Counted from the first letter of the stretch, positions 34,307 to 43,641 are shown. The stretch: 64,000 nucleotides of DNA from Curtobacterium sp. MCBA15_012 (GCF_001864935.2 NZ_CP126267.1:2356001-2420000), one strand, 5' to 3'. Numbers and translations are program-made. The notes: generated by a model from the sequence alone, not told the origin.

Positions 34307-35419
34307 TCAGGCCTCCTGGTACCCGGCCGTGATGGTCGCGATGATCTCCTCGCGGTCCTCGAGCGGCAGGAACGACCCGAGCGCGGCGTTGATCTGGAAC
34401 GCCGCGAGGTCGTCGAGGTCGTAGCCGAACGTGCCCGCCAGCAGCGCGAGCTCGCGGGACAGCGAGGTGCGGCTCATGAGGCGGTTGTCGGTGTTCACCG
34501 TGACCCGGAAGCCGAGCTGGTAGAGCACGTCGAACGGGTGGTCGGCGAGGTCGTCGCCCCAGGCCGCGACGGCACCGGTCTGGAGGTTCGACGACGGCGA
34601 CACCTCGAGCGGGATCTCGCGGTCGCGGACCCACGACGCGACCTCGCCGAGGGACGCGAGGGTCGACCCGTCACCCGCGTCGGACAGCATGACGTCCTCG
34701 AAGATCCGCACGCCGTGACCGAGGCGGAGCGCGCGTCCGTCGACCAGGGCTGAGCGGATCGAGGCGAGCCCGTCGGCCTCGCCCGCGTGCACGGTGACGG
34801 GGAACAGCTCGGACGCGAGGTACTCGAACGCCGCGCGGTGTCCGGAGGCGGGGAACCCGGCCTCGGCGCCGGCGATGTCGAACCCGACGACGCCGCGGTC
34901 GCGGTGGCGCACGGCGAGCTCGGCGATCTCGAGCGAGCGGTCGGCGTGGCGCATGGCGGTGACGAGCTGCCCGACGCGGATGGCGCCGTCGGCGGCCTGG
35001 ACGGCCTCGGCGATGCCGGCCTGGACCGCCTCGACCGTCTCGTCGAGGGTCAGCCCGCCACGGAGGTGCTGCTCGGGTGCCCAGCGGACCTCGCCGTACA
35101 CGACGCCGTCGGCGACGAGGTCCTCGACGAACTCCTTGCCGACGCGGTGCAGCTGCTCGGCGGTCTGCATCACCGAGGTGGTGACGTCGAAGGTCTTCAG
35201 GTACTCGACGAGTGAGCCGGAGTCGGACTGGTCGGCGAACCACTGCCCGAGCGCCTCGGGGTCGGTCGTCGGGAGCGTGACGCCGGCCTCGTCCGCCAGC
35301 TCGACGATCGTCGCGGGACGGAGCCCGCCGTCGAGGTGGTCGTGCAGCGACACCTTGGGCAGGTCGTCGATGACCGCTCCGGCGTCGGGGAGGCGGTAGG
35401 TGGGGGCGTCGGCGCTCAT
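34307..35419 (-). CDS. add: Adenosine deaminase
   Basis: 370 residues. Zinc ligands HDH are at 26 and 28 (LPKVSLHDHLDGGLRP); the substrate region FDIAGAEAGFP, the catalytic VTVHAGEADG, RLGHGVRIFED and the late aspartates TVNTDNRLMSRTSLS are all present. It deaminates adenosine to inosine for the phosphorylase downstream. ATG 35419 has TAGCCT (35427-35432) 7 nt upstream: probably leaderless, starting the add-IIA-IIB group. Confidence 0.95.
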   Translation of the reverse strand: MSADAPTYRLPDAGAVIDDLPKVSLHDHLDGGLRPATIVELADEAGVTLPTTDPEALGQWFADQSDSGSLVEYLKTFDVTTSVMQTAEQLHRVGKEFVEDLVADGVVYGEVRWAPEQHLRGGLTLDETVEAVQAGIAEAVQAADGAIRVGQLVTAMRHADRSLEIAELAVRHRDRGVVGFDIAGAEAGFPASGHRAAFEYLASELFPVTVHAGEADGLASIRSALVDGRALRLGHGVRIFEDVMLSDAGDGSTLASLGEVASWVRDREIPLEVSPSSNLQTGAVAAWGDDLADHPFDVLYQLGFRVTVNTDNRLMSRTSLSRELALLAGTFGYDLDDLAAFQINAALGSFLPLEDREEIIATITAGYQEA

Positions 35420-35426
35420 GCGTCCC

Positions 35427-35432
35427 AGGCTA
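35427..35432 (-). promoter_or_regulatory. -10 box for add, leaderless
   Basis: TAGCCT on the minus strand with a 7-nt gap to the ATG. Confidence 0.5.
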
Positions 35433-35438
35433 CCGGTG

Positions 35439-35572
35439 CGCACCGACCGCGCGCGGGCCACGCACATCCACCGCCGACGGGGCCCGGCCGTACCGACCGC
35501 ACACGCCGCGCGCCCGGACGCACCGACCGCGCACACGCCGCGTGCCCGGACGCCCCGACCGCGCGCGGTCGG
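35439..35572. repeat. Imperfect tandem repeats ending in an 18-bp palindrome, deoA terminator
   Basis: ACCGACCGCGC-type units recur near 35441, 35490, 35521 and 35555, with a roughly 32-bp near-direct repeat between 35490 and 35553. CCGACCGCG/CGCGGTCGG (35555-35572) is a perfect palindrome directly after the deoA stop and likely ends its transcript. Confidence 0.55.
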
Positions 35573-35584
35573 CCCCCCACCCCC

Positions 35585-36874
35585 TCAGGAGGTGATGCGC
35601 TCCCGCACGATCGGCCCGCGCGGCTCCGCCGCGGCCCCGATCGCCCACGCGCCCTCGAGCGACCCGAGCGCCCGCTCGAACCGCTCCGGCTCGTCGGTGT
35701 GCAGCGTCCACAGCGGCTGCCCCGCCGTGACGGTGTCGCCGGGCTTCACGTGCAGCTCGATGCCCGCGCCCGCCTGCACGGGGTCCTGCGCCCGGGCCCG
35801 ACCGGCGCCGAGACGCCAGGCGGCGATGCCGAACGGCAGCGCGTCCTGCTGGACGAGCACACCGGACTCGGTCGCGGTGACGACGTGCTGCTCGCGGGCG
35901 ACCGGCAGGTCCGCCGCGGGGTCGCCGCCCTGCGCCGCGATCATCCGCCGCCAGGTGTCCATCGCCCGGCCGTCGGCCAGCGCGGCCGCCGGGTCGGCGT
36001 CCGGCAGACCGGCGAGCCGCAGCATCTCCGACGCCAGCTCGACGGTCAGCTCGACCACGTCGGCCGGGCCACCGCCCGCGAGCACCTCCACCGACTCGCG
36101 CACCTCGAGGGCGTTGCCGATGGTCAGGCCGAGCGGCACGCCCATGTCGGTGAGGAGCGCCGAGGTCGCCACCCCGGCGTCGTTCCCGAGGTCGACCATC
36201 GTCTGCGCGAGCTCCTTGGAGGCCTCGTAGGTCGGCATGAACGCGCCGGAACCGAACTTCACGTCGAGCACGAGCGCCCCGGTGCCCTCGGCGATCTTCT
36301 TCGACATGATGCTCGACGCGATGAGCGGGATGCACTCGACCGTCCCGGTGATGTCCCGGAGCGCGTAGAGCTTCTTGTCCGCCGGTGCCAGTCCGGAGCC
36401 CGCGGCGCAGATGACCGCCCCGACCTCGGCGAGGACCTGCATCATGCGGTCGTTCGAGATCGACGCCTGCCAGCCGGGCACCGACTCGAGCTTGTCGAGC
36501 GTCCCGCCGGTGTGCCCGAGCCCGCGGCCGGACAGCTGCGGGACCGCGACGCCGAACGACGCCACGAGCGGTGCGAGCGGCAGGGTGATCTTGTCCCCGA
36601 CCCCACCGGTGGAGTGCTTGTCGACGGTCGTCTTGCCGAGCGAGCCGAACGACATCCGCTCCCCCGACGCGATCATCGCGAGCGTCAGGTCCTTGATCTC
36701 ACGGCGCTCCATCCCGTTCAGGAAGATCGCCATCGCGAGGGCCGCCATCTGCGGGTCCTCGACGTAGCCGCGCGTGTAGGCGTCGACCAGCCAGTCGATC
36801 TCGGGCGTGCTGAGGGCGTCGCCGGAGCGCTTGGTGCGGATCAGGTCGACGGTGTCGAACGGCTCGACGGCCAT
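35585..36874 (-). CDS. deoA: Thymidine phosphorylase
   Basis: 429 residues of the pyrimidine nucleoside phosphorylase family. The phosphate-binding signature KHSTGGVGDKITLPLAPLVA, ALRDITGTVECIPLIASSIMSKKIAEG and VDLGNDAGVATSALLTDMGVPLG are conserved, and a C-terminal domain ends with ELHVKPGDTVTAGQPL. It splits thymidine or deoxyuridine to base and deoxyribose-1-phosphate. One nt separates it from cdd. Confidence 0.95.
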   Translation of the reverse strand: MAVEPFDTVDLIRTKRSGDALSTPEIDWLVDAYTRGYVEDPQMAALAMAIFLNGMERREIKDLTLAMIASGERMSFGSLGKTTVDKHSTGGVGDKITLPLAPLVASFGVAVPQLSGRGLGHTGGTLDKLESVPGWQASISNDRMMQVLAEVGAVICAAGSGLAPADKKLYALRDITGTVECIPLIASSIMSKKIAEGTGALVLDVKFGSGAFMPTYEASKELAQTMVDLGNDAGVATSALLTDMGVPLGLTIGNALEVRESVEVLAGGGPADVVELTVELASEMLRLAGLPDADPAAALADGRAMDTWRRMIAAQGGDPAADLPVAREQHVVTATESGVLVQQDALPFGIAAWRLGAGRARAQDPVQAGAGIELHVKPGDTVTAGQPLWTLHTDEPERFERALGSLEGAWAIGAAAEPRGPIVRERITS

Positions 36875-36875
36875 G

Positions 36876-37403
36876 TCAGTGCTCTTCCTGGTAGGTGGCG
36901 AGGGTCCGCGGCCCGAAGGCGTCCGGCAGGACCTCGTCGATGGTGCGGATGCCGGAGACGGTCTCGAGGAGCATGCCCTCGGCCGAGTGCTCGAACAGCA
37001 GCTGCCGGCACCGCCCGCAGGGCATCAGGGTCGCGCCGTCGCCGTCCACGCAGGTGAACGCGACGAGCTTGCCGCCGCCGGTCATGTGCAGCTGGGACAC
37101 GAGCGAGCACTCGGCGCACAGGGTGACCCCGTACGACGCGTTCTCGATGTTGCAGCCGGACACGACGCGCCCGTCGTCGGTGAGGGCCGCGGCCCCCACC
37201 GGGAACGACGAGTACGGCGCGTAGGCGCGCCCCATGGCGGCGGTCGCCGCCTCCCGCAGGACGGCCCAGTCGACGTCGACGGTCACGTCGACGTCGGTGC
37301 CGGGACCGGCCTGGAGGCTCGTGGCCGGGTCCGTCCAGGTCGGCTCGCCCGTCTCGGTGTCGGTGGCGACCCCGTCGCCACCCGCAGCGTGCGTGTCGGT
37401 CAT
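36876..37403 (-). CDS. cdd: Cytidine deaminase
   Basis: 175 residues against about 130 in the family; the extra 45 residues are an N-terminal Thr/Asp/Val-rich extension before VLREAATAAMGRAYAPYSSFPVGAAAL. Zinc and catalytic residues are present: GCNIENASYGVTLCAEC and PCGRCRQLL. It converts cytidine to uridine. The longer start is kept because ATG 37403 is 20 nt from the permease gene; a start nearer residue 45 is possible. Confidence 0.93.
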   Translation of the reverse strand: MTDTHAAGGDGVATDTETGEPTWTDPATSLQAGPGTDVDVTVDVDWAVLREAATAAMGRAYAPYSSFPVGAAALTDDGRVVSGCNIENASYGVTLCAECSLVSQLHMTGGGKLVAFTCVDGDGATLMPCGRCRQLLFEHSAEGMLLETVSGIRTIDEVLPDAFGPRTLATYQEEH

Positions 37404-37422
37404 GTGCGGCGCCTCCAGTCCG

Positions 37423-38709
37423 TCAGCTCTTGGTGTACGGCTTGCCGGCGGCCGCCGGTCCGCGCGACTGCCCGACCAGGCCGGCGACCGCGAAGATCGT
37501 GACGACGTAGGGCAGCATGAGCAGGAACTCGCTCGGGACGGGCGAGCCGACCGCGGCGAGCGTGTTCTGCAGGTTCGAGGCGAAGCCGAACAGCAGCGCC
37601 GCGAGCGTCGCGCGGATCGGGTCCCACCGGCCGAAGATCACGGCGGCGAGGGCGATGTAGCCCGCGCCCGCGGTCATGTCCTTCGTGAAGCCGCCCGCGG
37701 CGTCGAGCGTGAAGTACGCACCGCCGAGACCGGCGACCGCACCCGCGAGCGAGACGTTCCAGAACCGGGTGCGCGCGACGTTGATGCCGACCGTGTCGGC
37801 GGCCTGCGGGTGCTCGCCGACCGCGCGGAGGCGCAGGCCCCAGCGCGTCTTGAACAGACCGAAGGTGACCACCGCGACGGCGACGTACGCCAGGTAGACG
37901 ACGACGGTCTGCTCGAAGAAGATCGGTCCGATCACCGGGATCTGGTGCAGGACCGGGATCTCGATGCGGGGGAACCGGATGCCGACGTTGAGCGTCTGCT
38001 GGTTCGGCGAGAGCACCTGCGAGTACAGGAAGCCGGTCAGACCCGAGATGAAGGCGTTGATGACGACACCGACGATGACCTGGTCGACGAGGTACTTGAT
38101 GCTGAACGCCGCGAGGACGAACGACACGAGCACACCCGCGACGAGGGCGCCGACGAGCCCGACCCACGCGGAGCCGGTCAGCGAGGCGATCATCGCCGAG
38201 GTGAACGCGCCGGCGAGGAACTGGCCCTCGATGGCGATGTTCACGACGCCGACGCGCTCGGAGATCACGCCGCCGAGCGCGCCGAACACGAGCGGGACGC
38301 TGAGGCTCAGCGCGCCGACGAGCATGCCGGGGATCGTGATCGAGTCGCCCGCGACGGCCCAGCTGAGGAAGCCGACGACGAAGACGAGCGCGAACAGCGC
38401 GGTGACCCAGAGCGGGACGCGGCGCGACCCGCGGGTCTCGACGACGGCGTAGACCGTCGCGATCGCGAGCAGGACGATGACGACCACGCCGGTCGCGGCC
38501 GCCGGGAGCGGCACGTTCGGCAGCGCGAAGAAGTCACCGGACGTCGAGAGCCGGAAGGTGGCGGTGCCGGGACGGCGGGCGAAGCCGAAGAGCACGAGTG
38601 CGAGCAGCGTGAAGACGCCGTACGCGATCGGGGTCTTCCAGCTCCGGGTCGTCTCGACGGGACGGTCCGCGGGCAGGGCCGGGACGGCGGTGGGGCTCAG
38701 GGTGCTCAT
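37423..38709 (-). CDS. Nucleoside ABC transporter permease (second permease)
   Basis: 428 residues, about ten hydrophobic segments of the BPD_transp_2 family (LSLSVPLVFGALGGVISERVGVVNIAIEGQFLAGAF; GVVINAFISGLTGFLYSQVL; VGEHPQAADTVGINVARTRFWNVSLAGAVAGLGGAYFTLDA). It partners the upstream permease, overlapping it by 4 nt. Such pairs with a BMP lipoprotein and double ATPase import purine and pyrimidine nucleosides. Confidence 0.93.
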   Translation of the reverse strand: MSTLSPTAVPALPADRPVETTRSWKTPIAYGVFTLLALVLFGFARRPGTATFRLSTSGDFFALPNVPLPAAATGVVVIVLLAIATVYAVVETRGSRRVPLWVTALFALVFVVGFLSWAVAGDSITIPGMLVGALSLSVPLVFGALGGVISERVGVVNIAIEGQFLAGAFTSAMIASLTGSAWVGLVGALVAGVLVSFVLAAFSIKYLVDQVIVGVVINAFISGLTGFLYSQVLSPNQQTLNVGIRFPRIEIPVLHQIPVIGPIFFEQTVVVYLAYVAVAVVTFGLFKTRWGLRLRAVGEHPQAADTVGINVARTRFWNVSLAGAVAGLGGAYFTLDAAGGFTKDMTAGAGYIALAAVIFGRWDPIRATLAALLFGFASNLQNTLAAVGSPVPSEFLLMLPYVVTIFAVAGLVGQSRGPAAAGKPYTKS

Positions 38710-40046
38710 GCGGCGACCGCCTTCTTGCTGGTCTTCGTGCGGACGCGGCGACGCGCACCCGGCTGCGGGATCCGGAAGATCGCGCGGACGAGCGGCGGGG
38801 CGGCGATGAAGAGGACGATGAGGGCCTGGATGACGCCCACGATGTCGATCGGGATGCCGTTCGCGGCCTGCATGGCGTAGCCGCCGTTCTTCAGGACGCC
38901 GAACAGGATGGCGGCCCAGAACACGCCCCACGGCTTCGAGCGTCCGAGCAGCGCGACCGTGATCGCGTCGAACCCGATGCCCGCGTCGATGCCGGACGTG
39001 AAGCCCGAGGTCACGGCGCCCTGCACCTGGTACGCACCCGCGATGCCGACGAGCGCGCCGGAGATCACGAGCACCCAGATCGTCAGCGCGGGGACGCTCA
39101 TGCCGGCCACGCGTGCGGCACGGGGGTTCTCACCGATCGTGCGGAAGCGGAAGCCGAGCGAGGACTTGTTGACGAGCCACCACACCACGACGACCGCGAT
39201 GATCGCCACGATGAACCCGACGTTCACGCCGTAGCGCGGGCCGAACAGCGCCGGGAAGACCGCGCTCTCCTTCGTCGCGGGCGAGATCGGGTTCGCGCTG
39301 CCCGGGGCCTGCAGCAGGCCCGGGGTGCGCAGCATGAAGCTGACGAGGTAGAGCGCGACGTAGTTGAGCATGATCGTGACGACCACCTCGTTCGCGCCCG
39401 TCCGTGCCTTGAGCACGCCGACGATGCCGCCCCACACCGCACCGCCGACGATGCCGGCGAGGACGGTGAGCGGGATGTGCACGGCGGCGGGGCCGTCGAA
39501 CGAGAAGCCGACCCAGCCGGCCGCCGCGGCGCCCATCAGGATCTGGCCCTGGCCGCCGATGTTGAACAGGCCCGCGCGGAAGGACAGCGCGATGCCGAGA
39601 CCGGCCGCGACGAGCGGGACGGCGTAGTCGATCGACCGGGTGATCGGGATGACCGCCTGGGCGAACGACGGCGCACCGAAGTTGATGACGGAGCCCTGGA
39701 ACAGCGAGGCGTACGCGCCGCCGACCGAGGTGCCGATCGCCTGCAGCGTGTCGGTCGGCCGGGCGAAGAAGTACCCGGCCGCCGCGCGGACGTTCTCGTC
39801 GGTCAGGGCGATGAGGACACCGCACGCGACGAGCGCGAGCACGACCGCCAGGACCGTGACGAGCACGGAGCCGTTCACGATCTGCTGCGCGGCTGCACGC
39901 CAGCGGTCGCCACCGGCGCGTCGCTCGGTGTCGTCCGCGGAGTCGGTCATCAGGTGCGGGGTGGCCTCGACGTCCTGCAGGCGGTCGTCGGTGGGGGTCT
40001 CGACCGGGGTCGCCGGCTGCTGCGTGTGGTCTGGCGTGTTGCTCAC
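38706..40046 (-). CDS. Nucleoside ABC transporter permease (first permease)
   Basis: 446 residues. A 50-residue hydrophilic head is followed by about nine membrane segments with the BPD_transp_2 landmarks (ALSFRAGLFNIGGQGQILMGAAAAGWVG, ARTGANEVVVTIMLNYVALYLV, IGENPRAARVAGMSVPALTIWVLVISGALVGIAGAYQVQGAV). GTG 40046 overlaps the stop of an 18-codon frame that looks like an old ATPase C-terminus (see findings). The C-terminus is strongly basic (GARRRVRTKTSKKA). Confidence 0.93.
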   Translation of the reverse strand: MSNTPDHTQQPATPVETPTDDRLQDVEATPHLMTDSADDTERRAGGDRWRAAAQQIVNGSVLVTVLAVVLALVACGVLIALTDENVRAAAGYFFARPTDTLQAIGTSVGGAYASLFQGSVINFGAPSFAQAVIPITRSIDYAVPLVAAGLGIALSFRAGLFNIGGQGQILMGAAAAGWVGFSFDGPAAVHIPLTVLAGIVGGAVWGGIVGVLKARTGANEVVVTIMLNYVALYLVSFMLRTPGLLQAPGSANPISPATKESAVFPALFGPRYGVNVGFIVAIIAVVVVWWLVNKSSLGFRFRTIGENPRAARVAGMSVPALTIWVLVISGALVGIAGAYQVQGAVTSGFTSGIDAGIGFDAITVALLGRSKPWGVFWAAILFGVLKNGGYAMQAANGIPIDIVGVIQALIVLFIAAPPLVRAIFRIPQPGARRRVRTKTSKKAVAA

Positions 40047-40095
40047 GCTGCCAGCTCCGTTCCTGCTGCGTTGGTGCTGTGGAGTTCTCCGGCCA

Positions 40096-41616
40096 TCATG
40101 CGACCTGCTTCGTTCCTTCGGGGAGTTCCCCGGCCATCATGAGGCCGAGGACGTCGCGGGGGGTGTCCGCGGGGACGATGCCGACGATGCCGCCGCGGTA
40201 CATGACCGCGATCCGGTCGGCGAGGGCCACGACCTCGTCGAGCTCCGTGGAGACGACGATGACGGGGACGCCGGTGTCGCGCGTGGCGACGATGCGCTTG
40301 TGCACGAACTCGATCGAGCCGACGTCGATGCCGCGGGTCGGCTGGGCGGCGACGAACAGGCGCAGCTCGCGGCTCAGTTCGCGTGCGAGGACGATCTTCT
40401 GCTGGTTGCCGCCGGAGAGCCGGCCGGCCGCGGTGGCGCGGGACGGCGTCCGGATGTCGAACTCGGCGATCTTCTCGTCGGCGAACGCGTCACGCTCGGC
40501 GGCTCGGATGGTGCCCGCGCGGACGAACTCGTCGTGGTCGGCACGGTCGAGCATGAGGTTCTCGGCGATGGTGAACTCGCCGACAAGCCCGTCCTCCTTG
40601 CGGTCCTCGGGGACGAAGCCCACCCCGGCGTCGAGCACCTGCTTGACGGTGCGGCCGGTGAGCTCCTTGCCGTCGAGCACGATCCGCCCGGCGTGCACGG
40701 GCTCGAGGCCGATGATCGCCTCGGTGAGCTCGGTCTGCCCGTTGCCCTGCACGCCCGCGATGGCGAGCACCTCGCCGCGGCGGACCGTGAAGGAGACGTC
40801 GTCGACGAGCACGACGCCGGACGGGTCGGTGACGGTGACGTGGTCGACGACGAGGGCGTCCTCGCCGCCGGAGGCCGGTGCCTTGTCGACCACGAGCGAG
40901 ACCGCACGGCCGACCATGAGTGCTGCGAGCTCGTTGTTCGTCGCGGTGGGCGACGCCTCGCCCACGACGGCGCCGAGGCGGATGACCGTGATCCGGTCGG
41001 CGACCTCGCGCACCTCGCGCAGCTTGTGCGTGATGAAGACGATCGCGGTGCCGGCCTCGCGGAGCTGGCGCATGATGCCCATCAGCTCGTCGGTCTCCTG
41101 CGGCGTCAGCACTGCGGTGGGCTCGTCGAACACGAGCACCTTCGCGTCGCGGGACAGCGCCTTGATGATCTCGACGCGCTGCTGCACGCCGACCGGCAGG
41201 TCCTCGACGCGGGCGTCCGGGTCGACGTCGAAGCCGAAGCGGTCGCTGATCTCCCGGACGCGGGCGCGCGCACCGGCGAGGTCGAGGCGTCCGCCGAAGG
41301 AGGTCTGCTCCTGACCGAGCATGACGTTCTCGGCGACGGTGAAGACCGGCACGAGCATGAAGTGCTGGTGCACCATGCCGATGCCGGCGCGCATGGCGTC
41401 ACCCGGTCCGTCGAAGTCCTGGACGACGTCGTCCAGGAGGATCTCGCCCTCGTCGGCCTGGTACAGGCCGTACAGGACGTTCATCAGGGTCGACTTGCCA
41501 GCACCGTTCTCGCCGAGGAGGCAGTGCACCTCACCCGGCTCGACGGTGAGCGAGATGTGGTCGTTGGCGACGAGGGGACCGAACCGCTTCGTGATGCCGC
41601 GGAGTTCGAGCTTCAT
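40096..41616 (-). CDS. Nucleoside ABC transporter ATP-binding protein (two ABC domains)
   Basis: 506 residues with tandem ABC domains. Domain 1 has Walker A GENGAGKST near residue 35 and Walker B AKVLVFDEPTAVLTPQETDEL. Domain 2 has the relaxed Walker A GVQGNGQTELTEAIIGL and signature RLSGGNQQKIVLARELSREL with AAQPTRGIDVGS, as in RbsA/YufO-type sugar and nucleoside importers. It energises the two permeases. It ends MMAGELPEGTKQVA, next to a repeat of the MMAGEL codons. Confidence 0.94.
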   Translation of the reverse strand: MKLELRGITKRFGPLVANDHISLTVEPGEVHCLLGENGAGKSTLMNVLYGLYQADEGEILLDDVVQDFDGPGDAMRAGIGMVHQHFMLVPVFTVAENVMLGQEQTSFGGRLDLAGARARVREISDRFGFDVDPDARVEDLPVGVQQRVEIIKALSRDAKVLVFDEPTAVLTPQETDELMGIMRQLREAGTAIVFITHKLREVREVADRITVIRLGAVVGEASPTATNNELAALMVGRAVSLVVDKAPASGGEDALVVDHVTVTDPSGVVLVDDVSFTVRRGEVLAIAGVQGNGQTELTEAIIGLEPVHAGRIVLDGKELTGRTVKQVLDAGVGFVPEDRKEDGLVGEFTIAENLMLDRADHDEFVRAGTIRAAERDAFADEKIAEFDIRTPSRATAAGRLSGGNQQKIVLARELSRELRLFVAAQPTRGIDVGSIEFVHKRIVATRDTGVPVIVVSTELDEVVALADRIAVMYRGGIVGIVPADTPRDVLGLMMAGELPEGTKQVA

Positions 41617-41659
41617 GTTCGCAGAGTCTGTTTCTGTCGGTGCTTGTGCGGGGACACGT

Positions 41660-41695
41660 CGATGCGGGCGGAGGACTGGTCCCCCGCCCGCATCG
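41660..41695 (-). terminator. Stem-loop between the BMP gene and the ATPase gene
   Basis: CGATGCGGGCGG (41660-41671) and its complement (41684-41695) form a 12-bp stem 7 nt after the BMP stop and 44 nt before the ATPase start. It probably causes partial termination or protects the 3' end of the binding-protein mRNA. Confidence 0.65.
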
Positions 41696-41701
41696 GTCGT
41701 G

Positions 41702-42775
41702 TTACTTGACGGTCGCCTTGGTCTCGACCGTGATCGAGCCGTCGATGATGCCCGACTTGATCTTGTCCAGCTCACCCTGCAGACCCGAGTCGACCTTCGA
41801 CTCGTAGTCGTGGAACGGCGCGATGCCGACGCCGTCGTTCTTCAGCGTGCCCACGTAGGGGGTGTTCGAGTACTTGCCGCCGGCGGCCTGCTCGACGACG
41901 TCCTTGACGGCGGGGCGCATGCCCTTCTCGACGGACGTGAACGCGATGTCCTTGTAGCGGGGGTCGGCCTCGTAGAGGTCGCTGTCCGCACCGATCAGCA
42001 CCGACCCGTTGTTCGCGTCCTTGATCGCCTCGGCAGCCGACTGGTAGATCGGACCACCGACGGGCAGGATCACGTCGGCGTCCTGGTCGAGGAGCGTCTG
42101 CGCCACGGCCTTCGCCTGCGTGCCGGCGTCGAAGCCGCCGGTGAAGGAGCCCTTCTGGCTGTCGACGTCCCAGCCGACGACCTTGACGTCCTTCTTCTTC
42201 TGCTCGTTGAAGTACTTGACGCCGTCCGCGAAGCCGTCCATGAAGATGGTGACGGTCGGGATCTGCATGCCGCCGAAGGTGCCGACGACGCCGGACTTCG
42301 AGTACGACGCCGCCGCGTAGCCGGCCAGGAAGGCGGCCTGCGAGGTGTCGAACGTGATCGGCTTGACGTTCTTCGCGTCGATCGAGTTGTCGTCGATGAT
42401 GGCGAAGTCGGTGTCGGGGTTCGCCGCGGCCTGCTTCTTCGTCGCGTCGGCGAGGTTGAAGCCGACGGTGACGATGAGGTTGCAGTTCTGGCCGACGAGC
42501 TGCTGGATGTTCGAGTCGTAGACGGTCGCGTCCTTCGACTCGGCCGACTTGTAGGTCGCGCCGAGGTCGGACGCGGCGTCCTTCATGCCCTCGAACCCGA
42601 GCTGGTTGAACGACTTGTCGTCGAAGCCACCGGCGTCGGAGACCATGCAGGGTCGGAAGTCGCTCTTCTTCGAGGACGCGGATTCGGACGGGGCGGCCGA
42701 GCAGCCGGCGAGGACTGCCATGGTGCCGGCGAGCGCGATGCCGCTGAGCACGACCTGACGGGTACGAGATGTCAC
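41702..42775 (-). CDS. BMP-family nucleoside-binding lipoprotein
   Basis: 357 residues. A lipoprotein signal with lipobox LAGC (about 21-24) is followed by Ser-rich linker and the BMP domain: PCMVSDAGGFDDKSFNQLGFEGMKDA, VGQNCNLIVTVGFNLADATKKQAAANPDTDFAIID, QAAFLAGYAAASYSKSGVVGTFGGMQIPTVTIFMDGFADGV. These bind purine nucleosides outside the membrane for the ABC importer. GTG 42775 has GGAGGA 8-13 nt upstream. It heads the operon. Confidence 0.95.
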   Translation of the reverse strand: MTSRTRQVVLSGIALAGTMAVLAGCSAAPSESASSKKSDFRPCMVSDAGGFDDKSFNQLGFEGMKDAASDLGATYKSAESKDATVYDSNIQQLVGQNCNLIVTVGFNLADATKKQAAANPDTDFAIIDDNSIDAKNVKPITFDTSQAAFLAGYAAASYSKSGVVGTFGGMQIPTVTIFMDGFADGVKYFNEQKKKDVKVVGWDVDSQKGSFTGGFDAGTQAKAVAQTLLDQDADVILPVGGPIYQSAAEAIKDANNGSVLIGADSDLYEADPRYKDIAFTSVEKGMRPAVKDVVEQAAGGKYSNTPYVGTLKNDGVGIAPFHDYESKVDSGLQGELDKIKSGIIDGSITVETKATVK

Positions 42776-43057
42776 GGGTTGGTTCCTCCGGGGAGCGGTG
42801 CCCGGACCACGTGCGTTCCGGGCGATCGTGGCGACAGTACACGACCGTCGGGCCGGTACAGAACGCCCCTGAGCGGGTGCTGGGATCAGTTACGGGATCG
42901 CGACCCCGCCGAAACGCGCCCGTAACGGGAGGGCACGGGCGGCCCCCACTCCGCGGGACACGAGGGCGATTTCGTGGTGGAGCGCTACACCCGCCCGTGC
43001 GGGTCGGCGATCGTGCACGGAAGCGTCACACGGCTGCCGTGTTCGTGGCGGCGAGGT
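42776..43057. other. Upstream region of the nucleoside transport operon
   Basis: 282 bp. TACTGT (42834-42839, minus strand) is a possible -10 box. GTTACGGG (42889-42896) and CCCGTAAC (42919-42926) form an 8-bp inverted repeat 22 nt apart, suitable as an operator or as a weak terminator. No gene seen. Confidence 0.4.
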
Positions 43058-43627
43058 TCACGGCTGCGGCGCATCGTCCGCGTCCCGTTCGGCCATGCGG
43101 TCGGCGTCGCCGGGGAAGCACAGCGAGACGGCCTGGACGGTGGTGTTGCCGGAGGGGGTGTACACGCTGATCGAGGAGATCTCCCCACCGCCACTGGCGA
43201 AGACCGCCGGTTCGTCGGCCGAGCCGCGCACGACGACGTCCATGCCCTGTCCGCGCCAGTACTCCGCTACACGCGCGCCGTCGGCGGCGGGGTCCCCGGT
43301 GCGGGTGCTCCCCGTCAGGTACCGCCACTGCGCGCCCTGCTCGCCGCTCGGGAGGGTGCAGTCCTCGGCGTAGTCCGGGCCGGTCCGGGCCTGCCAGTCG
43401 CCGCCGAGGAGCCCCGTGGCGTCGTCCACGGCGGCCACCATCTGCTGCTTCGCGGTGTCCGCGTCCACCGTGGGCGCCGATGCTCGTGTCCTCCTCGCAT
43501 CCGGGTGCAGAAGCGCGCACCCGCCGAGGAGGCCGACGACCGCCACGGCTGCGAGACACCCACCGGTCGCGCGGCGCGTCCGTACCCGTACCGTGCCGAC
43601 TTCCGCCGTGATCTCCCCCGCCAGCAC
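43058..43627 (-). CDS. Lipoprotein of unknown function, paralogue A
   Basis: About 189 residues from GTG 43627 (GGGGGA directly before it; start uncertain). A basic head and hydrophobic core lead to lipobox LGGC. The mature part, VDADTAKQQMVAAVDDATGLLGGDWQARTGPDYAEDCTLPSGEQGAQWRYL, aligns with the next gene (VDADTAKRTMIDIVDQTTAALGGEWETRTSPDYVESCQLSSDEEGARWVY-like), so the two are paralogues. Two cysteines after the lipobox (EDCTLP, SLCFPG) may form a disulfide. Function unknown; position suggests a partner of the DUF1023 protein upstream. Confidence 0.7.
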   Translation of the reverse strand: MLAGEITAEVGTVRVRTRRATGGCLAAVAVVGLLGGCALLHPDARRTRASAPTVDADTAKQQMVAAVDDATGLLGGDWQARTGPDYAEDCTLPSGEQGAQWRYLTGSTRTGDPAADGARVAEYWRGQGMDVVVRGSADEPAVFASGGGEISSISVYTPSGNTTVQAVSLCFPGDADRMAERDADDAPQP

Positions 43628-43641
43628 TCCCCCGGTTCGTT

